NCBI RefSeq assembly: GCF_018991925.1
Contig: NW_024756459.1
Coordinates: 427,001 to 491,000, forward strand
Length of the DNA: 64,000 nt
Source: Homarus americanus
Taxonomy: Eukaryota; Arthropoda; Malacostraca; Decapoda; Nephropidae
Direction of reading: 5' to 3'
Below are positions 10,335 to 20,520 of the stretch, piece by piece; the first letter of the stretch is position 1; each line of letters begins with the position of its first letter. Under the pieces are notes generated by a model. That model searched no databases. It saw only the letters and a list, made by a program, of their open reading frames with translations, and was not told the origin of the DNA. A program made the position numbers and the translations under genes.

Positions 10335-10718
10335 CTCTCTTCCTCTTGTCTCTCTCATCATCTTACACCTCCCTCCTCCTCCTCCTCTCCTCCTCCTCTC
10401 CTCCTCCTCCTCCCTCCTCCTCCCTCCTCCTGCTCCTCCTCCTCCTCCTCCTCCCTCCTCCTCCTCCTCTTCCTTCTTCAACCTGTGTGTAGTGGGTTTT
10501 ATTGTTTTTCTCCCCTTCTCTTATTCTTCCCTTTGTTACTTCATCATTTTAATCTCTTATCCTCCTCCTCCCCCCCTCTTCCTCCTTCTTCTCCTTCCCC
10601 TCTTCCTACTTCTTCTCCTTTACTGTTTCTGCTGCTGTTTCTTTTTAATGTTTAAGCCATTCTCTTTGTTCCCTTTCTTTTTATCACTTGTTCTTCTTTG
10701 TTACTTCTCTCTATTCTC

Positions 10719-10760
<42 letters not shown>

Positions 10761-10800
10761 CCATCTTCTGTCTCATCACTTCCATCCACTGTATACTGTA
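8868..10800. repeat. 1.9 kb polypyrimidine block
   Basis: The + strand is overwhelmingly C/T. It includes (CT)n at about 8870-8895, 9150-9186, 9882-9950, 10255-10332 and 10725-10757. CCTCC runs lie at 9215-9350, and (CTC)n at 10368-10470. The Ser/Leu/Pro frames on + and Arg/Glu frames on - are by-products. A short normal-looking gap at 10110-10160 (TTAGGTAGAGGCAGGCGGGA) interrupts it. Confidence 0.95.
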
Positions 10801-10919
10801 CCAGTAAGCTGTACGGAATGTAACCGGAATTAATATGCTGCTATCACTGTTTCACTCTTCCCAGTGCTGTTATGGCTTGTTCTCGCTGTATCTGAAGCTG
10901 TTTATGCTGTTAAGGTTGT

Positions 10920-11075
10920 TGTTTATATGATAGATAGATAGTCGATGAAAATAGACAGACAGACAGACAGACAGATAGATAGATAGATAGATAGATAATA
11001 GTGAATCCAGCCCATATATGGTTGTATTTATATTATAATAGTATTTCGTAAGAGTATGTATGTATGTATGTATGA
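10920..11075. repeat. (GACA)/(GATA)/(GTAT) microsatellites
   Basis: GACAGACA then GATAGATA at about 10950-10998, and GTATGTATGTAT at about 11055-11073. Confidence 0.95.
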
Positions 11076-11534
11076 AATTGCACATATTTACTTTAAGTTT
11101 GATATATTCGCCTACATATTCATAATAATCAAATATCTAAAAACAATTAATAAAATAAGAAAGACTGACAGACACGATTGGAAAAGGAAAGGGAAAAAAT
11201 TATATAGGAAATGAAAGTAAGAGTGAAGGGTAGATGTTGTTTCCACTTGTCATGGCCCAGGGTGCAGTGAACTCGGCCCGAACGATGATTTACTGCCAAG
11301 AACGCTAACGATCTCTCAAGCGTTCAGATATAAGACCGTGTTGTACCTTGTAATCATGAGAGGTGGGAGGGGTGAGAATGTTACTTAGGTAGGGGAACAG
11401 TATAGAGACACATACACATACACGGGGGAAAGACTAACAAAATGTAAACACAACACAAAAGCGTTGTTTGGTAAATAAACCAACATGGCGGACTTTTTTA
11501 TCTCACTGTAGGTAGACGAGGAACAGTGAGGAAC
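11076..11534. other. AT-rich unique spacer
   Basis: No gene is supported. ACATGGCGGAC at 11482-11492 is YY1-like, and CTCACTGTAG at 11502-11511 resembles a splice acceptor without an open exon of note. Confidence 0.4.
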
Positions 11535-12232
11535 CCCATCATCATCATCAACTACTACCACCACCATCACCACCCTACCACCACCACCCCTACCACCATC
11601 ACCATCCACCCCTACCACCATCACCACCTACCATCACCACCCTACTACCATCACCCACCTACTACCATCACCACCCCTACCACCATCACCACCCCTACCC
11701 ATCCACCACCCCTACTACACCACCCCTACTACCATCACCACCCCTACTACATCACCACCCACTACCATCACCACCACCACCCCTACCACCATCACCACCC
11801 CTACCACCATCACCACCCCTACCACCATCACCACCACTACCACCACCACCACCACCCTACCATCACCACCCCTACCCACCACTACCACCCCTACTACCAT
11901 CCACCACCACCACCACCACCCTACCACCACCCCCCTACCACCATCACCACCCCTACCACCATCACCACCCCTACCACCATCACCACCCCTACCACCATCC
12001 CACCACCCTACCACCATCACCACCCCTACCACCACCCCTACCCACCACCACCACCCCTACCACCACCACCCCTACCACCACCATCACCACTACCACCACC
12101 ACCCCTACCACCATCACCACCCCTACCCCACCACCACCACCCCCACCACCACCACCACCACCACCACCACCACCATCACCACCCCTACCACCATCACCAC
12201 CACTACCACCACCACCACCTCCACCACCACCA
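11535..12232. repeat. 700 bp ACC/CCATCACCACCCCTA array
   Basis: The sequence is built of ACC triplets in a 15 bp unit CACCACCCCTACCAT. It gives a 260-residue His/Thr/Pro frame on + and Val/Gly frames on -, which are repeat translations. Confidence 0.97.
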
Positions 12233-12358
12233 GCCAGGTAGCGGATGTACTCAGGGAACGCTCATAGCCTACGCCAGTCTGTTTGATGAGATACGCCAAA
12301 TACGCTGAAAATACCGGCTGAGAGGGATGGGGTGACGTGTGAGAGGTGGAGGGGTGGG

Positions 12359-12360
<2 letters not shown>
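12233..12360. other. short unique island between repeats
   Basis: About 80 bp of non-repetitive sequence. On minus, TATTTTCAG precedes CGTATTTGGCGTATCTC, a weak acceptor-like arrangement. No defensible exon is seen. Confidence 0.3.

Positions 12361-12408
<48 letters not shown>
12361..12408. repeat. (GA)n microsatellite
   Basis: About 24 uninterrupted GA units. Confidence 0.98.
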
Positions 12409-12412
<4 letters not shown>

Positions 12413-12519
12413 ACACAGTAAATACAGGAATAACAAATAATCATTAATACTCTAAGTTAATTTAAGGTGAGTTGGTGTTTTCAGGTGTGTGTGTGAGAAC
12501 TGTGCACTTATGTAGGTGC

Positions 12520-12850
12520 ATAGTTCCCCCTTTCTCCACTCTTCATCTTTCCTTCTCTCCCCTTCTTCCACTCCTCTCACTTTCCCCCCTTCCCCCAATC
12601 CTTCCATTTTCCCTTCCCTCTTCCTTTCCCTTATTAATCTTCCCTCCTTCTCACCTCCTCTCTTTCTTTCCACCCTCATGTCTCCTCCCCTCCTGTCTCC
12701 CTCCACCTCCTCTCTCCTCCCCTCCTGTCTCCCTCCCCCTCCTGTCTCCTCCCCCTCCTCTCCTCCCCCCCTCCTCTTCTCCCCATTAATCACCCTTGGC
12801 CTTAAGTCACTTATTTATCTGCTTATCGTCCCACTGAGGAGGAGTGCCAC

Positions 12851-12895
<45 letters not shown>
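12520..12895. repeat. pyrimidine block ending in (CT)n
   Basis: TCCTCCCCTCCTGTCTCCCT units at 12680-12785 and (CT)n at about 12855-12893. A short unique gap lies at 12785-12850. Confidence 0.93.
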
Positions 12896-12897
<2 letters not shown>

Positions 12898-13540
12898 AAA
12901 CGCAGACGCAAAATATCTTAAAGCACAAACAAACACACAGACGCACCATAGATAAAATATTCTACTGTTTACTTTTCACTGTAAACTGCGAATTTTGTTG
13001 AACTGTCATTAAGCCATAAATTGAATCGCAACACGGTAATTAGTGACGTCATAGACTCATTAACAGCCGTACACAGCAAATATTGTTTTGTCAACCTCAT
13101 TACAGCTGCTAATATATGATCCTAATTAATTTAATGACATTGTATTTTTATACGTGTTTCTATTATTTATTATCTAAACAAATGTATATAAGTATAGCCA
13201 ATGTATTCTATGTATATTTTAACCTTACCGATTTATATAGTTTTCATTATCATATAAATGTAATTATATAAATTGGTAACAAGTAAAGGTTATATAAATC
13301 GTTATAGTTTTGATAATTGAAAAGTGATTGAGTTTCCTGTCCTGGTATGTTGTTTACATTGGGGAGTCAGCGCCATCTGTTGGCCTGCTGCCAATTTATT
13401 TATATGTTGTTTTGGCCAATGACCGCCTGATGCTCGCTGTTGCCTGAGTGTTCAAGGCTCTCAACTCCTTTTTTTATAAGTCATAGTTCACAATTCCCAG
13501 CTCCTAGCTCATAAATTTGAGGTCTAGCTCCAACATGCAA
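12896..13540. other. AT-rich spacer with motif sites
   Basis: No gene is seen. A single TGACGTCA lies at 13044-13051. GCGCCATCT at 13370-13378 (AGATGGCGC on minus) resembles the AGRKGGCGC core reported for insect CTCF. Confidence 0.4.
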
Positions 13541-13765
13541 TCCCTGCTCACACCCCCAGCCACCCTCTCTTAGTACCACATCTTCCCTCCCAGCAAACAC
13601 CTCCTAATCTCCAGCACACATCTCCTCCTCCCCTAGCTCCCCAACCTCCTCCAGCACAACTCCTCCCAGCACACAACTCCTTCCCAGCACATATCCTCCC
13701 CCCCCTCCCAACACATCCCCCCTCCCAGCACACATCCTTCCTCTCAGCTCACAGGCAAGACCCCA
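13541..13765. repeat. degenerate CCCAGCACACATCCTCC repeat
   Basis: About ten decayed copies of CAGCACACATCCTCCTCC. The minus Cys/Gly/Trp frame is its translation. Confidence 0.8.
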
Positions 13766-13869
13766 GCACATCTCAGGAGTCATAAAGAAGGTAAAGGAAG
13801 GTCATTTCGTTAAGGTCTTGTTGGTTTAAGGAGGAAAGGCGTCTCTTTCAGTGTGGCTCTCTGGTCGTA

Positions 13870-13975
13870 CATGAGGGGGGGGGGGCATAGGGACAGGGGG
13901 AAGGAGCAGAGACAAGGGGGAGGGGAGGGAGGCAAGGGAAAGGGAGATGGGGAGGGGTAGGGGGAGGATAACGGG
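13870..13975. repeat. G-rich purine tract
   Basis: Runs of G up to about 10 with GGGAAGG/GGGAGATGGGG units. Confidence 0.9.
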
Positions 13976-14025
13976 TTTTGCTTGGGTTTTTTGCCTGGTT
14001 TTTATTTGTTATTTAGGTATTTTAG

Positions 14026-14260
14026 TTGTGTGTGTGTGTGTGTGTCGGTCTGTTGTATTTTTGTGTAAAGTCCGTTATATCGAGGGACCATTATGAAACC
14101 CCCCATGTAACGAACTATATAGAGATGAAAGTCCGTTATATCAAAGCTCCGTTAGATAAATTCATTATATGGAGGTTTCAGTTATATAACTTTATAACTT
14201 ATAGAGATATGAGTTTTGTTTTACATTATATTGCCTAAGATAACTTTCTAAATAATTCTT
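14026..14260. repeat. (GT)n plus decayed GTCCGTTATAT repeat
   Basis: A short (GT)n at about 14026-14045 is followed by three or four imperfect GTCCGTTATATCRAGG copies and TATAGAGATATGAG variants. Confidence 0.65.
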
Positions 14261-14620
14261 ATCTATAATTGAGCCTAAGATCATTATCCATACTTGCCAC
14301 TCAGTACCTAACACCATAGGATCCCAACACGGGTGAAAGTTACACCTCGGGGGTTCCAATACCCTTGAGAATTATACAGATTATAGTGAAAGAAATAATG
14401 GGCTAATTCCACTATTTTTAAGACTACCATGACCCACTTTCTAGGTGATTAAGGTCGTGTTTGTATGTCTAATTATTATACTGGCCAGTCATGCACTTGG
14501 TTGTATTTCATGAGTGGTTAGTTCATGAAATAGTGCTACAGCCTTGAAATACTGTGCCTGGTGATACAGTTTACGGTACAGTATGCTTTCAGGCCAGTTG
14601 TCCGGTCTCCTCGAACTATT
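14261..14620. other. unique spacer
   Basis: Non-repetitive sequence. No exon, RNA gene or mobile element is recognised. Confidence 0.5.
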
Positions 14621-14624
14621 CCTT

Positions 14625-14757
14625 GACACTGGGTCATGCAACTCGTTAACTTAGGGTGTGGTTGTTGTGTTGGCGGCAGCTTCTATACCTAAAACACTGG
14701 GTCATGCAGCTCGTTAACTTAGGGTGTGGTTGTTGTGTTAGTGACAGCTTCTACAGC
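14625..14757. repeat. two-copy direct repeat, about 67 bp
   Basis: ACACTGGGTCATGCARCTCG followed by TTAACTTAGGGTGTGGTTG occurs at about 14628 and again at about 14695, with a few substitutions. Confidence 0.9.
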
Positions 14758-14859
14758 TTCATGCCTAGGTGGAACTTGGTCCGACCATCTTCGTTACACG
14801 AGGGGCCACCATTGTATAATTATATATTATTGTAGTAGTAATAATAATATTTCCTTTAC

Positions 14860-14860
<1 letters not shown>

Positions 14861-14914
<54 letters not shown>
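14861..14914. repeat. (ATT)n microsatellite
   Basis: About 18 perfect ATT units. Confidence 0.98.
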
Positions 14915-14915
<1 letters not shown>

Positions 14916-14964
14916 TAAGTTCAGGTAAAATAAATAATTGTCTTTAAAGAAAATATTTACCACA

Positions 14965-15028
14965 GCTTAAAACGTTAACAACATAAGCTTAAAACGTTAA
15001 CAACATCAGCTAAAACGTTAACCACATC
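14965..15028. repeat. three copies of a 22 bp unit
   Basis: AGCTTAAAACGTTAACAACA repeats three times; the last copy has CC for CA and lacks one T. Confidence 0.9.
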
Positions 15029-15146
15029 CAGGCAACGTTTCGACCGACCAGGAAGGCGACCACGACGATGACTGGAAGGTGTTGGAGGAATAGTTAACTC
15101 CTGGTCACAGTCGAGCCCCAGGATCTCTTCAACCAAGTCCGGGGAA
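14975..15146 (-). CDS. coding-like segment, unknown protein
   Basis: On minus, after a pyrimidine-rich stretch, an open frame reads PDLVEEILGLDCDQELTIPP, continues with TPSSHRRGRLPGRSKRCLDVV, and then runs into the 22 bp repeat before a stop at 14975. The acidic start and Arg/Ser-rich middle look protein-like and unlike the neighbouring repeats. No AG sits at a clean exon boundary, no donor is evident, and the upstream Leu/Pro/Ser part of the frame is low complexity. It may be a decayed exon or chance. No family is recognised. Confidence 0.2.
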
Positions 15147-15159
15147 GAATATGTGAGAG

Positions 15160-15425
15160 GGGGAAGTGATAAAAGGAAATAAATGGAGAGGGGGGTGGGG
15201 AAAGAGGTGGAGAGTGGGATGGAGCGGAGAGGGGTGAAGAGGTGGAGAAAGGAGAATGATGGTGGGGGGGTATGATGTGGGCACAGAGAGGGAGAGGGAG
15301 TAGGTATTGAGAAAGAGAGGGGGAAGGTAGTGAAGAAAGAGCCATAAACATACAAACCCATGAAGAGACAGAGACGAACAGACAGACAGACAGACAGACA
15401 CAGAGACGGACAGACAGACAGGTTA
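15160..15425. repeat. purine tract and (GACA)n
   Basis: GGGGAGAGGTGGAGA-type purine runs to about 15335, then (GACA)n at about 15380-15422. Confidence 0.9.
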
Positions 15426-16113
15426 TTATACCCCGTCACATGTCAAGGAATAATCCATTAAAAAAAAAACAAGTTCTTTGGTAACTGTTATAAACTCTAT
15501 TACTGAAACAGGTTTAATAGAGGTCATATATTATTAACCTCGTGTGGTATTTCATCATGGTATTCAAAATGGCGTCATAAATGTACCAAGACTTGATTTA
15601 AATGCGATGTCGTAACGCAATATATAAGAAAACGATTTCAATTGCGATTTTTTTTTCAGAATCCATCGTAAAGTGAATAAATTACGAATTTTTTCAGAAT
15701 CCATCGTAAAGTGAATTAGTTCGACACGTTTTAATATATCCATTTAAGAGGACATTTTATAACCCACAACTATATAGGAATTCGACTCAAAGGGTCTATC
15801 CAGTGAGCTACTTTATATATCAATATCTGAAATATATCCAAGCCCTTGTGATATATATATAGTCTTTTTTGCTCCCTTTTTCTTATGTAGTAGTGAAGAA
15901 ACAAGTCCCCCCTCACCCTGGGATATATTTCTTCTGTCCGGGTAAAAGATATGATTTTTTCCCCCTTTATGGCACGTAAAAATCGTATAAATCTCGGTGC
16001 CCTTCTGAGTGTTGCTGCAATGTGCTTGATTTTTTTGTGATTTATTTGTGGTAGTAAATGTTTATGTAATCTTATTTATTTATATATTCGTGTGTTATTT
16101 ATTGTTTTTGTTG

Positions 16114-16115
<2 letters not shown>
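15426..16115. other. AT-rich spacer with a small duplication
   Basis: No gene is seen. TTTTTTCAGAATCCATCGTA plus AAGTGAAT occurs twice, at about 15651 and 15688. An AAAATGGCGTC copy lies at 15566-15576. Confidence 0.6.

Positions 16116-16116
<1 letters not shown>

Positions 16117-16162
<46 letters not shown>
16117..16162. repeat. (ATT)n microsatellite
   Basis: About 15 ATT units. A (GT)n/(GC) stretch follows at 16195-16246. Confidence 0.97.
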
Positions 16163-16163
<1 letters not shown>

Positions 16164-16270
16164 GTTGCTTATCATTATTTATAGACATTATTAGTGTGTG
16201 TGCGCGTGTGTGTGTGTGCGTGTGTGTGCGCTTGCGTGCGTGCGTAACTGAACCTTCAATATACACGTCA

Positions 16271-16301
16271 TCTAACAATTATTTTCATTTTACAGGTAAG
16301 T
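16271..16301 (+). promoter_or_regulatory. candidate recursive (ratchet) splice site
   Basis: TCTAAC, a good branch point match, lies at 16271-16276. It is followed by the pyrimidine tract ATTATTTTCATTTTACAG and, with no gap, GTAAGT. A full 3' splice site is therefore fused to a full 5' splice site at 16295/16296, giving a zero-length exon. This is the hallmark described for recursive splicing in long Drosophila introns. If functional, this part of the window lies in a long + strand intron. Chance is possible, but every element matches consensus. Confidence 0.5.
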
Positions 16302-16307
16302 CCTACA

Positions 16308-16435
16308 GTGGGTGGCGTGGGTGGTGTGGCGTGGGTGGTGTGGCGTGGGTGGCGTGGCGTGGGTGGTGTGGCGTGGGTGGCGTGGCGTGGGTGGTGTGTG
16401 GCGTGGGTGGTGTGGCGTGGGTGGCGTGGGTGAGT
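16308..16435. repeat. GTGGGTGGCGTGGC minisatellite
   Basis: Alternating GTGGGTGGTGTGGC and GTGGGTGGCGTGGC units of about 14 bp, immediately downstream of the juxtaposed splice motif. Confidence 0.95.
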
Positions 16436-16584
16436 ACTGCCACCAGCTGTGTTGATAAACATTGTCTCTCTATGAATGGGTTAGTTCACCAGACCGCCGC
16501 TAGAGTATTGTTATTAATTGATTGGTATTGACAAGTGAGATGTTCTTTTGTTTTTATTGTTGATTTTCTTTTGTTAGTCGTTTT

Positions 16585-17000
16585 AAGGGAGAGAGAGAGA
16601 GAGAGAGAGAAGAGGGTTGAAAGGGGAGGGGAAGGGGCTAAGGGTATAAGGGGGAAGGGACGTTAAGGGGTGGGAGGAAGTGTCGTGAACAGCTTAATTA
16701 AGGAGACACAAGGGGCGTTACCCATGTTGTACTTGTTTACTAACTAGGGGAGATAAGGGTGAAGGAGGGGGTAAGGGGGGTGAGGATGAAGGAGGCGTGT
16801 AGAGGATAAGGATTGGTGGAGGGGGGAGTGTAGAAGAGTGAGGGGGAGGGAGAAAGGGTTGGAGAGGGAGGGGGAGTGAGAGAGGTGTAGAAAGAGAGGG
16901 GGTGGGTGAGTGAGGAAGGGTTATGGAGAGAGAGGGAGGGGCGTAGAGAGAGAGAGAGAGGGAGGGGTGTAGAGAGAGAGAGAGAGAGGGGGAGTACTCT
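16585..17000. repeat. purine-rich tracts and (GA)n
   Basis: (GA)n at about 16588-16612, then GGGGAGTGAGAGAGG-like decayed units from 16745 to 17000. Confidence 0.9.
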
Positions 17001-17540
17001 CGTTATATATGACCACACACCACACCTTGTTAGTATTCAGTAATAACTATATATACGGCGGTGTGTTTTGCTCCCTGCCACCACCCCGCACCTTGTTATT
17101 CTGTGGTCTGTGTGTGTGTGTGTGTGCGTGTACTGTGGGTGTATGGCTGTGTGGGTGTATTTGGTTTAAAAGAAATATGTAGGAGTTGTTTTTTTGCGGA
17201 CTAATATATTGATATATACATGGAAAAGTGTGTGTTTATATATATCCCTCTCATTTGTATTCTGTTATCAAATTCTTCTTCTTCTCCTTCTTCCTCTCCT
17301 CCTCCTCCTTCTTCGTCGTCTATGAAAACAAACTTCTCGGTAATAATTCACAATAGACGCCAAAGTAAACACCTCTTCTTCCTAGTTAAAGCTGAGACGC
17401 CCATAGTAACGTAAGGTGATGATGTCAACACTGGAGGCCTGTCAGAGAAAATGTTAGCCACTTGAGCGGTAACTATGGTATAAAAGAATTAAAGTTGTCT
17501 CCGCTTTTTTTTTTCAAACATGGGGAACTAATTAATTAAT
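17001..17540. other. spacer with short (GT)n
   Basis: (GT)n at about 17108-17130 and a CTT/CCT-rich stretch at 17275-17320. No supported gene. Confidence 0.5.
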
Positions 17541-17680
17541 GTGTATGTACGTATGTATGTATGCATGTATGTAGGTAGGTAGGTATGTATGTATGTGTTT
17601 GTTTTGTACGTCTGTTAATTGTGTATTTGTGTGTGTGTGTGTTTTGCGTATCTTTACCTTTGTGTGTGTGTGTGTGTAAC
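17541..17680. repeat. (GTAT)n and (GT)n
   Basis: GTATGTATGTAT with GTAGGTAG variants at 17541-17600, then two (GT)n runs to 17680. Confidence 0.95.
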
Positions 17681-17794
17681 AGAAAACATATTGTCAACAT
17701 TACAAAGACACTGTTCTAAATCACCAAATTACGGCTTTAATTATCAGATTCACACAAACAACAACAACAACTACTTACGTCAGGTGAAATTAGC

Positions 17795-18082
17795 CCGAGG
17801 TCGTATGTAACAAGCACAGGTCGTCCTCGAGGTCGTATGTAACAAGCACAGGTCGTCCTCGAGGTCGTATGTAACAAGCACAGGTCGTCCTCGAGGTCGT
17901 ATGTAACAAGCACAGGTCGTCCTCGAGGTCGTATGTAACAAGCACAGGTCGTCCTCGAGGTCGTATGTAACAAGCACAGGTCGTCCTCGAGGTCGTATGT
18001 AACAAGCACAGGTCGTCCTCAAGGTCATACGTAACAAGCACAGGTCGTCCTCAAGGTCATATGTAACAAGCACAGGTCGTCA
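17795..18082. repeat. 32 bp minisatellite, about 9 copies
   Basis: The unit is AGGTCGTATGTAACAAGCAC followed by AGGTCGTCCTCG. Copies are nearly identical, with the last two slightly diverged. All three minus frames stay open through it because the monomer lacks stops, giving LVTYDLEDDLCLLHTTSRTT-type translations. Confidence 0.97.
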
Positions 18083-18239
18083 TTGTGTGGAAAACTCAAT
18101 CCGTCAGGAAACGATTCTCAATATTTCAGTATTTATTTATTTAATTTTTTTTTTACAATTGGAAGAACTTGGTTGAGTCATGTTTAGTTTCGCCACAAGG
18201 ATGATTTAGCCAAGGTTCATCTGTTGATTTGTTGTTTGT

Positions 18240-18545
18240 TTGGTTGGGTTAGGTTGTGTAAGGGTTACGTTTGGTTAGGTTAAGTTAGGTCAAATCAGGC
18301 TATGTAAGAGGTAGGTTATGTTGCATTGAAGATAAGGTACATACTTAGGTGGTATTAGAAGTGGGTTAGGTTAAGACTGGCTAGATTAGGTTAAGCTGAG
18401 TTAAGACAGGTTAGGTTAGGCTGAGTTAAGACTGGTTAGGTAAGGTTAAGCTGACTTAAGACAGGTTAGGTTAGGTTAAGCTGAATTAAGACAGGTTAGA
18501 TAAGGTTAAGCTGAATTAAGACAGGTTAGATTAGGTTAAGCTGAG
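18240..18545. repeat. TTAGG-derived degenerate array
   Basis: GGTTAGGTTA units pass into a larger unit, AGGTTAAGCTGAATTAAGAC, about 32-34 bp, repeated about five times. Confidence 0.88.
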
Positions 18546-18625
18546 TTAAGACAGGTTAGATTAAATTTACCTTCAGGTCTGTTCTGGCGTCTGAGAGAAT
18601 ATAGTGACAGTAGTTGCCGTATTAA

Positions 18626-18664
18626 GGTCTCGAACCAGCGTCCTTCAGGTCTGCCGCTGGTCTA
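18626..18664 (-). other. tRNA promoter-like remnant
   Basis: GGTTCGAGACC (B-box-like) at 18626-18636 and TAGACCAGCGG (A-box-like) at 18654-18664, both read on minus, are only 17 bp apart. That is too short for a tRNA. It may be a deleted SINE head or coincidence. CCTTCAGGTCTG also occurs at 18570 and 18642. Confidence 0.2.
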
Positions 18665-18764
18665 AGATATATATATATAACCCCGTTGTTGACACAGAGA
18701 CGCGTCCATAACTAACACGTTGCATAAACCCCGGGGCGGCCACCAAGGTTATGTGGTGGGTGGG

Positions 18765-19018
18765 TGGGTGGTCATCAAGTTTGGGCGGCAGTGGGATGGT
18801 CATTACCTTTGGGTGGCAAGGAAAGGGGGTCATCAAGTTTGGGTGGCTGGGGTGGTCATTACCTTTGGGTGGCTGGGGTGGTCATTACCTTTGGGTGGCA
18901 AGGAGAGGGGGTCACCAAGTTTGGGTGGCTGGGGTGGTCATTACCTTTGGGTGGCAAGGAGAGGGGGTCATCAAGTTTAGGTGGCTGGGGTGGTCATTAC
19001 CTTTGGGTGGCAAGGGGG
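18765..19018. repeat. minisatellite of about 56 bp with internal subrepeats
   Basis: GGTGGTCATTACCTTTGGGT and GGTCATCAAGTTTGGGTGGC subunits alternate. Several + strand frames read GWSLPLGGKERGS-like translations. Confidence 0.95.
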
Positions 19019-19309
19019 GGGTGGATATATAGAAAGATGGATAGATGTGAAGCTCCATGTTGACTCCTCCATGTTGCCTTAAGCTAGACCAGTAGTGTCA
19101 CAACAGAGGGATGAAGCAAGCACAGTGGCGGGGTTTAAATGTTACAAGGTTTCATGCAGTTGTTTGCTGGGTAGGTCAACATTCCTCACTTGTTTCCCCA
19201 CACTGAGCTAGTCACGAGTCGAGGTCACCTGTACTGTATCTTGCTGTTGTGATTGTTGGTGATTGTTCGTGTGTTATTTTATTTTGTTTTTGTTTTGTGA
19301 TTTGTATTT
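19019..19309. other. unique spacer
   Basis: No supported feature in mixed-composition sequence. Confidence 0.5.
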
Positions 19310-19450
19310 GTATTGTTGTTTGTTGTTGTTCTTTTCCCTCTTCTTCCTCCCCCTTCCCCTTCTTCTTTCTATCTTCTCCTCTTTCTTCTTCTTTCTATCT
19401 TATCTCCTCCTCCTCCTCCTCCTCCTTCTTTCTATCTTCTTCAATATTCC
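19310..19450. repeat. pyrimidine-rich TCTTCC tract
   Basis: CTTCTTTCTATCTTCTCCTC units repeated about three times with (CTC)n. Confidence 0.9.
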
Positions 19451-19657
19451 CGTCTTTCCTGTATAAACCCAGTTCTGTTTTACTAGGCACTTAACTAGCT
19501 AATGACAGTTAAGTAAATATCTCGGTCAGTGAGTGAGTCCTGTATCGGTCTGTCCTGATAATAAGTGAAATATTCTCTCCTACCTGGACTTGTTAAACCC
19601 TGTACTAACAAGCACCTGGGGCTGGCGCTTGTTAGTCTTGGGACCCCAGGGGATATT

Positions 19658-19732
19658 ACACACACGCACGCACACATACATACATACATACATACATACA
19701 TACATACATACATACATACATACATACATACG
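19658..19732. repeat. (CATA)n microsatellite
   Basis: ACACGCACGCACACATACA followed by about 15 CATA units. Confidence 0.97.
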
Positions 19733-19907
19733 TCACTGTTGTAGCTACCGGACCTAAGATTACGATGATTACGATGATGATGGTGATGATTATGATGACG
19801 GCTTGTCTCTCGCTTAAGAGTCTCAATAATCACCAAATGCTTCAGGCTGGTGAGTGTGGGAACCTTTGTACACAGAGGCGGTAAGAAGGTCTGGTTTACC
19901 CTTGGCC

Positions 19908-20032
19908 TTTCCTTTCCTTACCTTACCTTACCTTACCTTACCTTACCTTACCTTACTTAACCTTACCTTACCTTACCTTACCTTACCTTACCTTACCTTA
20001 CACCTTCTGTACCTTATAGCCACCTTACCTTA
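19908..20032. repeat. (CCTTA)n pentanucleotide
   Basis: About 20 CCTTA units. On the other strand this is TAAGG, not the telomeric TTAGG permutation. It may derive from a TTAGG-type motif by a base transposition. Confidence 0.95.
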
Positions 20033-20049
20033 CACGGATACATGTACAG

Positions 20050-20435
20050 AGTGATAGAGGTGGGCGTGGGGAGAGAAGTGAGAGGTGGGCGTGGGGAGAG
20101 AGAGGTGAGAGGTGGGCGTGGGGGAGAGGTGAGGAGGCTGGGCGTGGGGAGAGAGATAAGATGTGGGCGTGGGGAGAGAGGTGAGGAGGTGGAGCGTGGG
20201 AGAGAGAGTGAGAGGTGGGCGTGGGAGAGAGTGAGGAGGTGGGCGTGGGGAAGAAGTGAGGAGGTGGGCGTGGGGAGAGAAGTGAGAGTGGGCGTGGGGA
20301 GAGAGAGAGTGAGAGGTGGGCGTGGAGAGAGTGAGGTGGGCGTGGGGAGAGAGAGGGTGGGCGTGGGAGAAAGGAGAGGTGGGCGTGGGAAGTGAGGTGG
20401 GCGTGGGAGAGGGGAGGTGGGCGGGGGGTGGGCCT
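20050..20435. repeat. GTGGGCGTGGGGAGAGAG minisatellite
   Basis: About 18 copies of a 20-24 bp unit GAGGTGGGCGTGGGGAGAGA. Arg/Gly/Val frames on + and Pro/Thr/Ser frames on - are its translations. Confidence 0.96.
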
Positions 20436-20457
20436 GATCCATCCTCGTAGAACTGAT

Positions 20458-20520
<63 letters not shown>

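Noticed and set aside
11526..12308. 260-residue His/Thr/Pro frame
   Set aside because: It is a pure translation of the ACC/CCATCACC array; the last 24 residues come from a short unique tail only.
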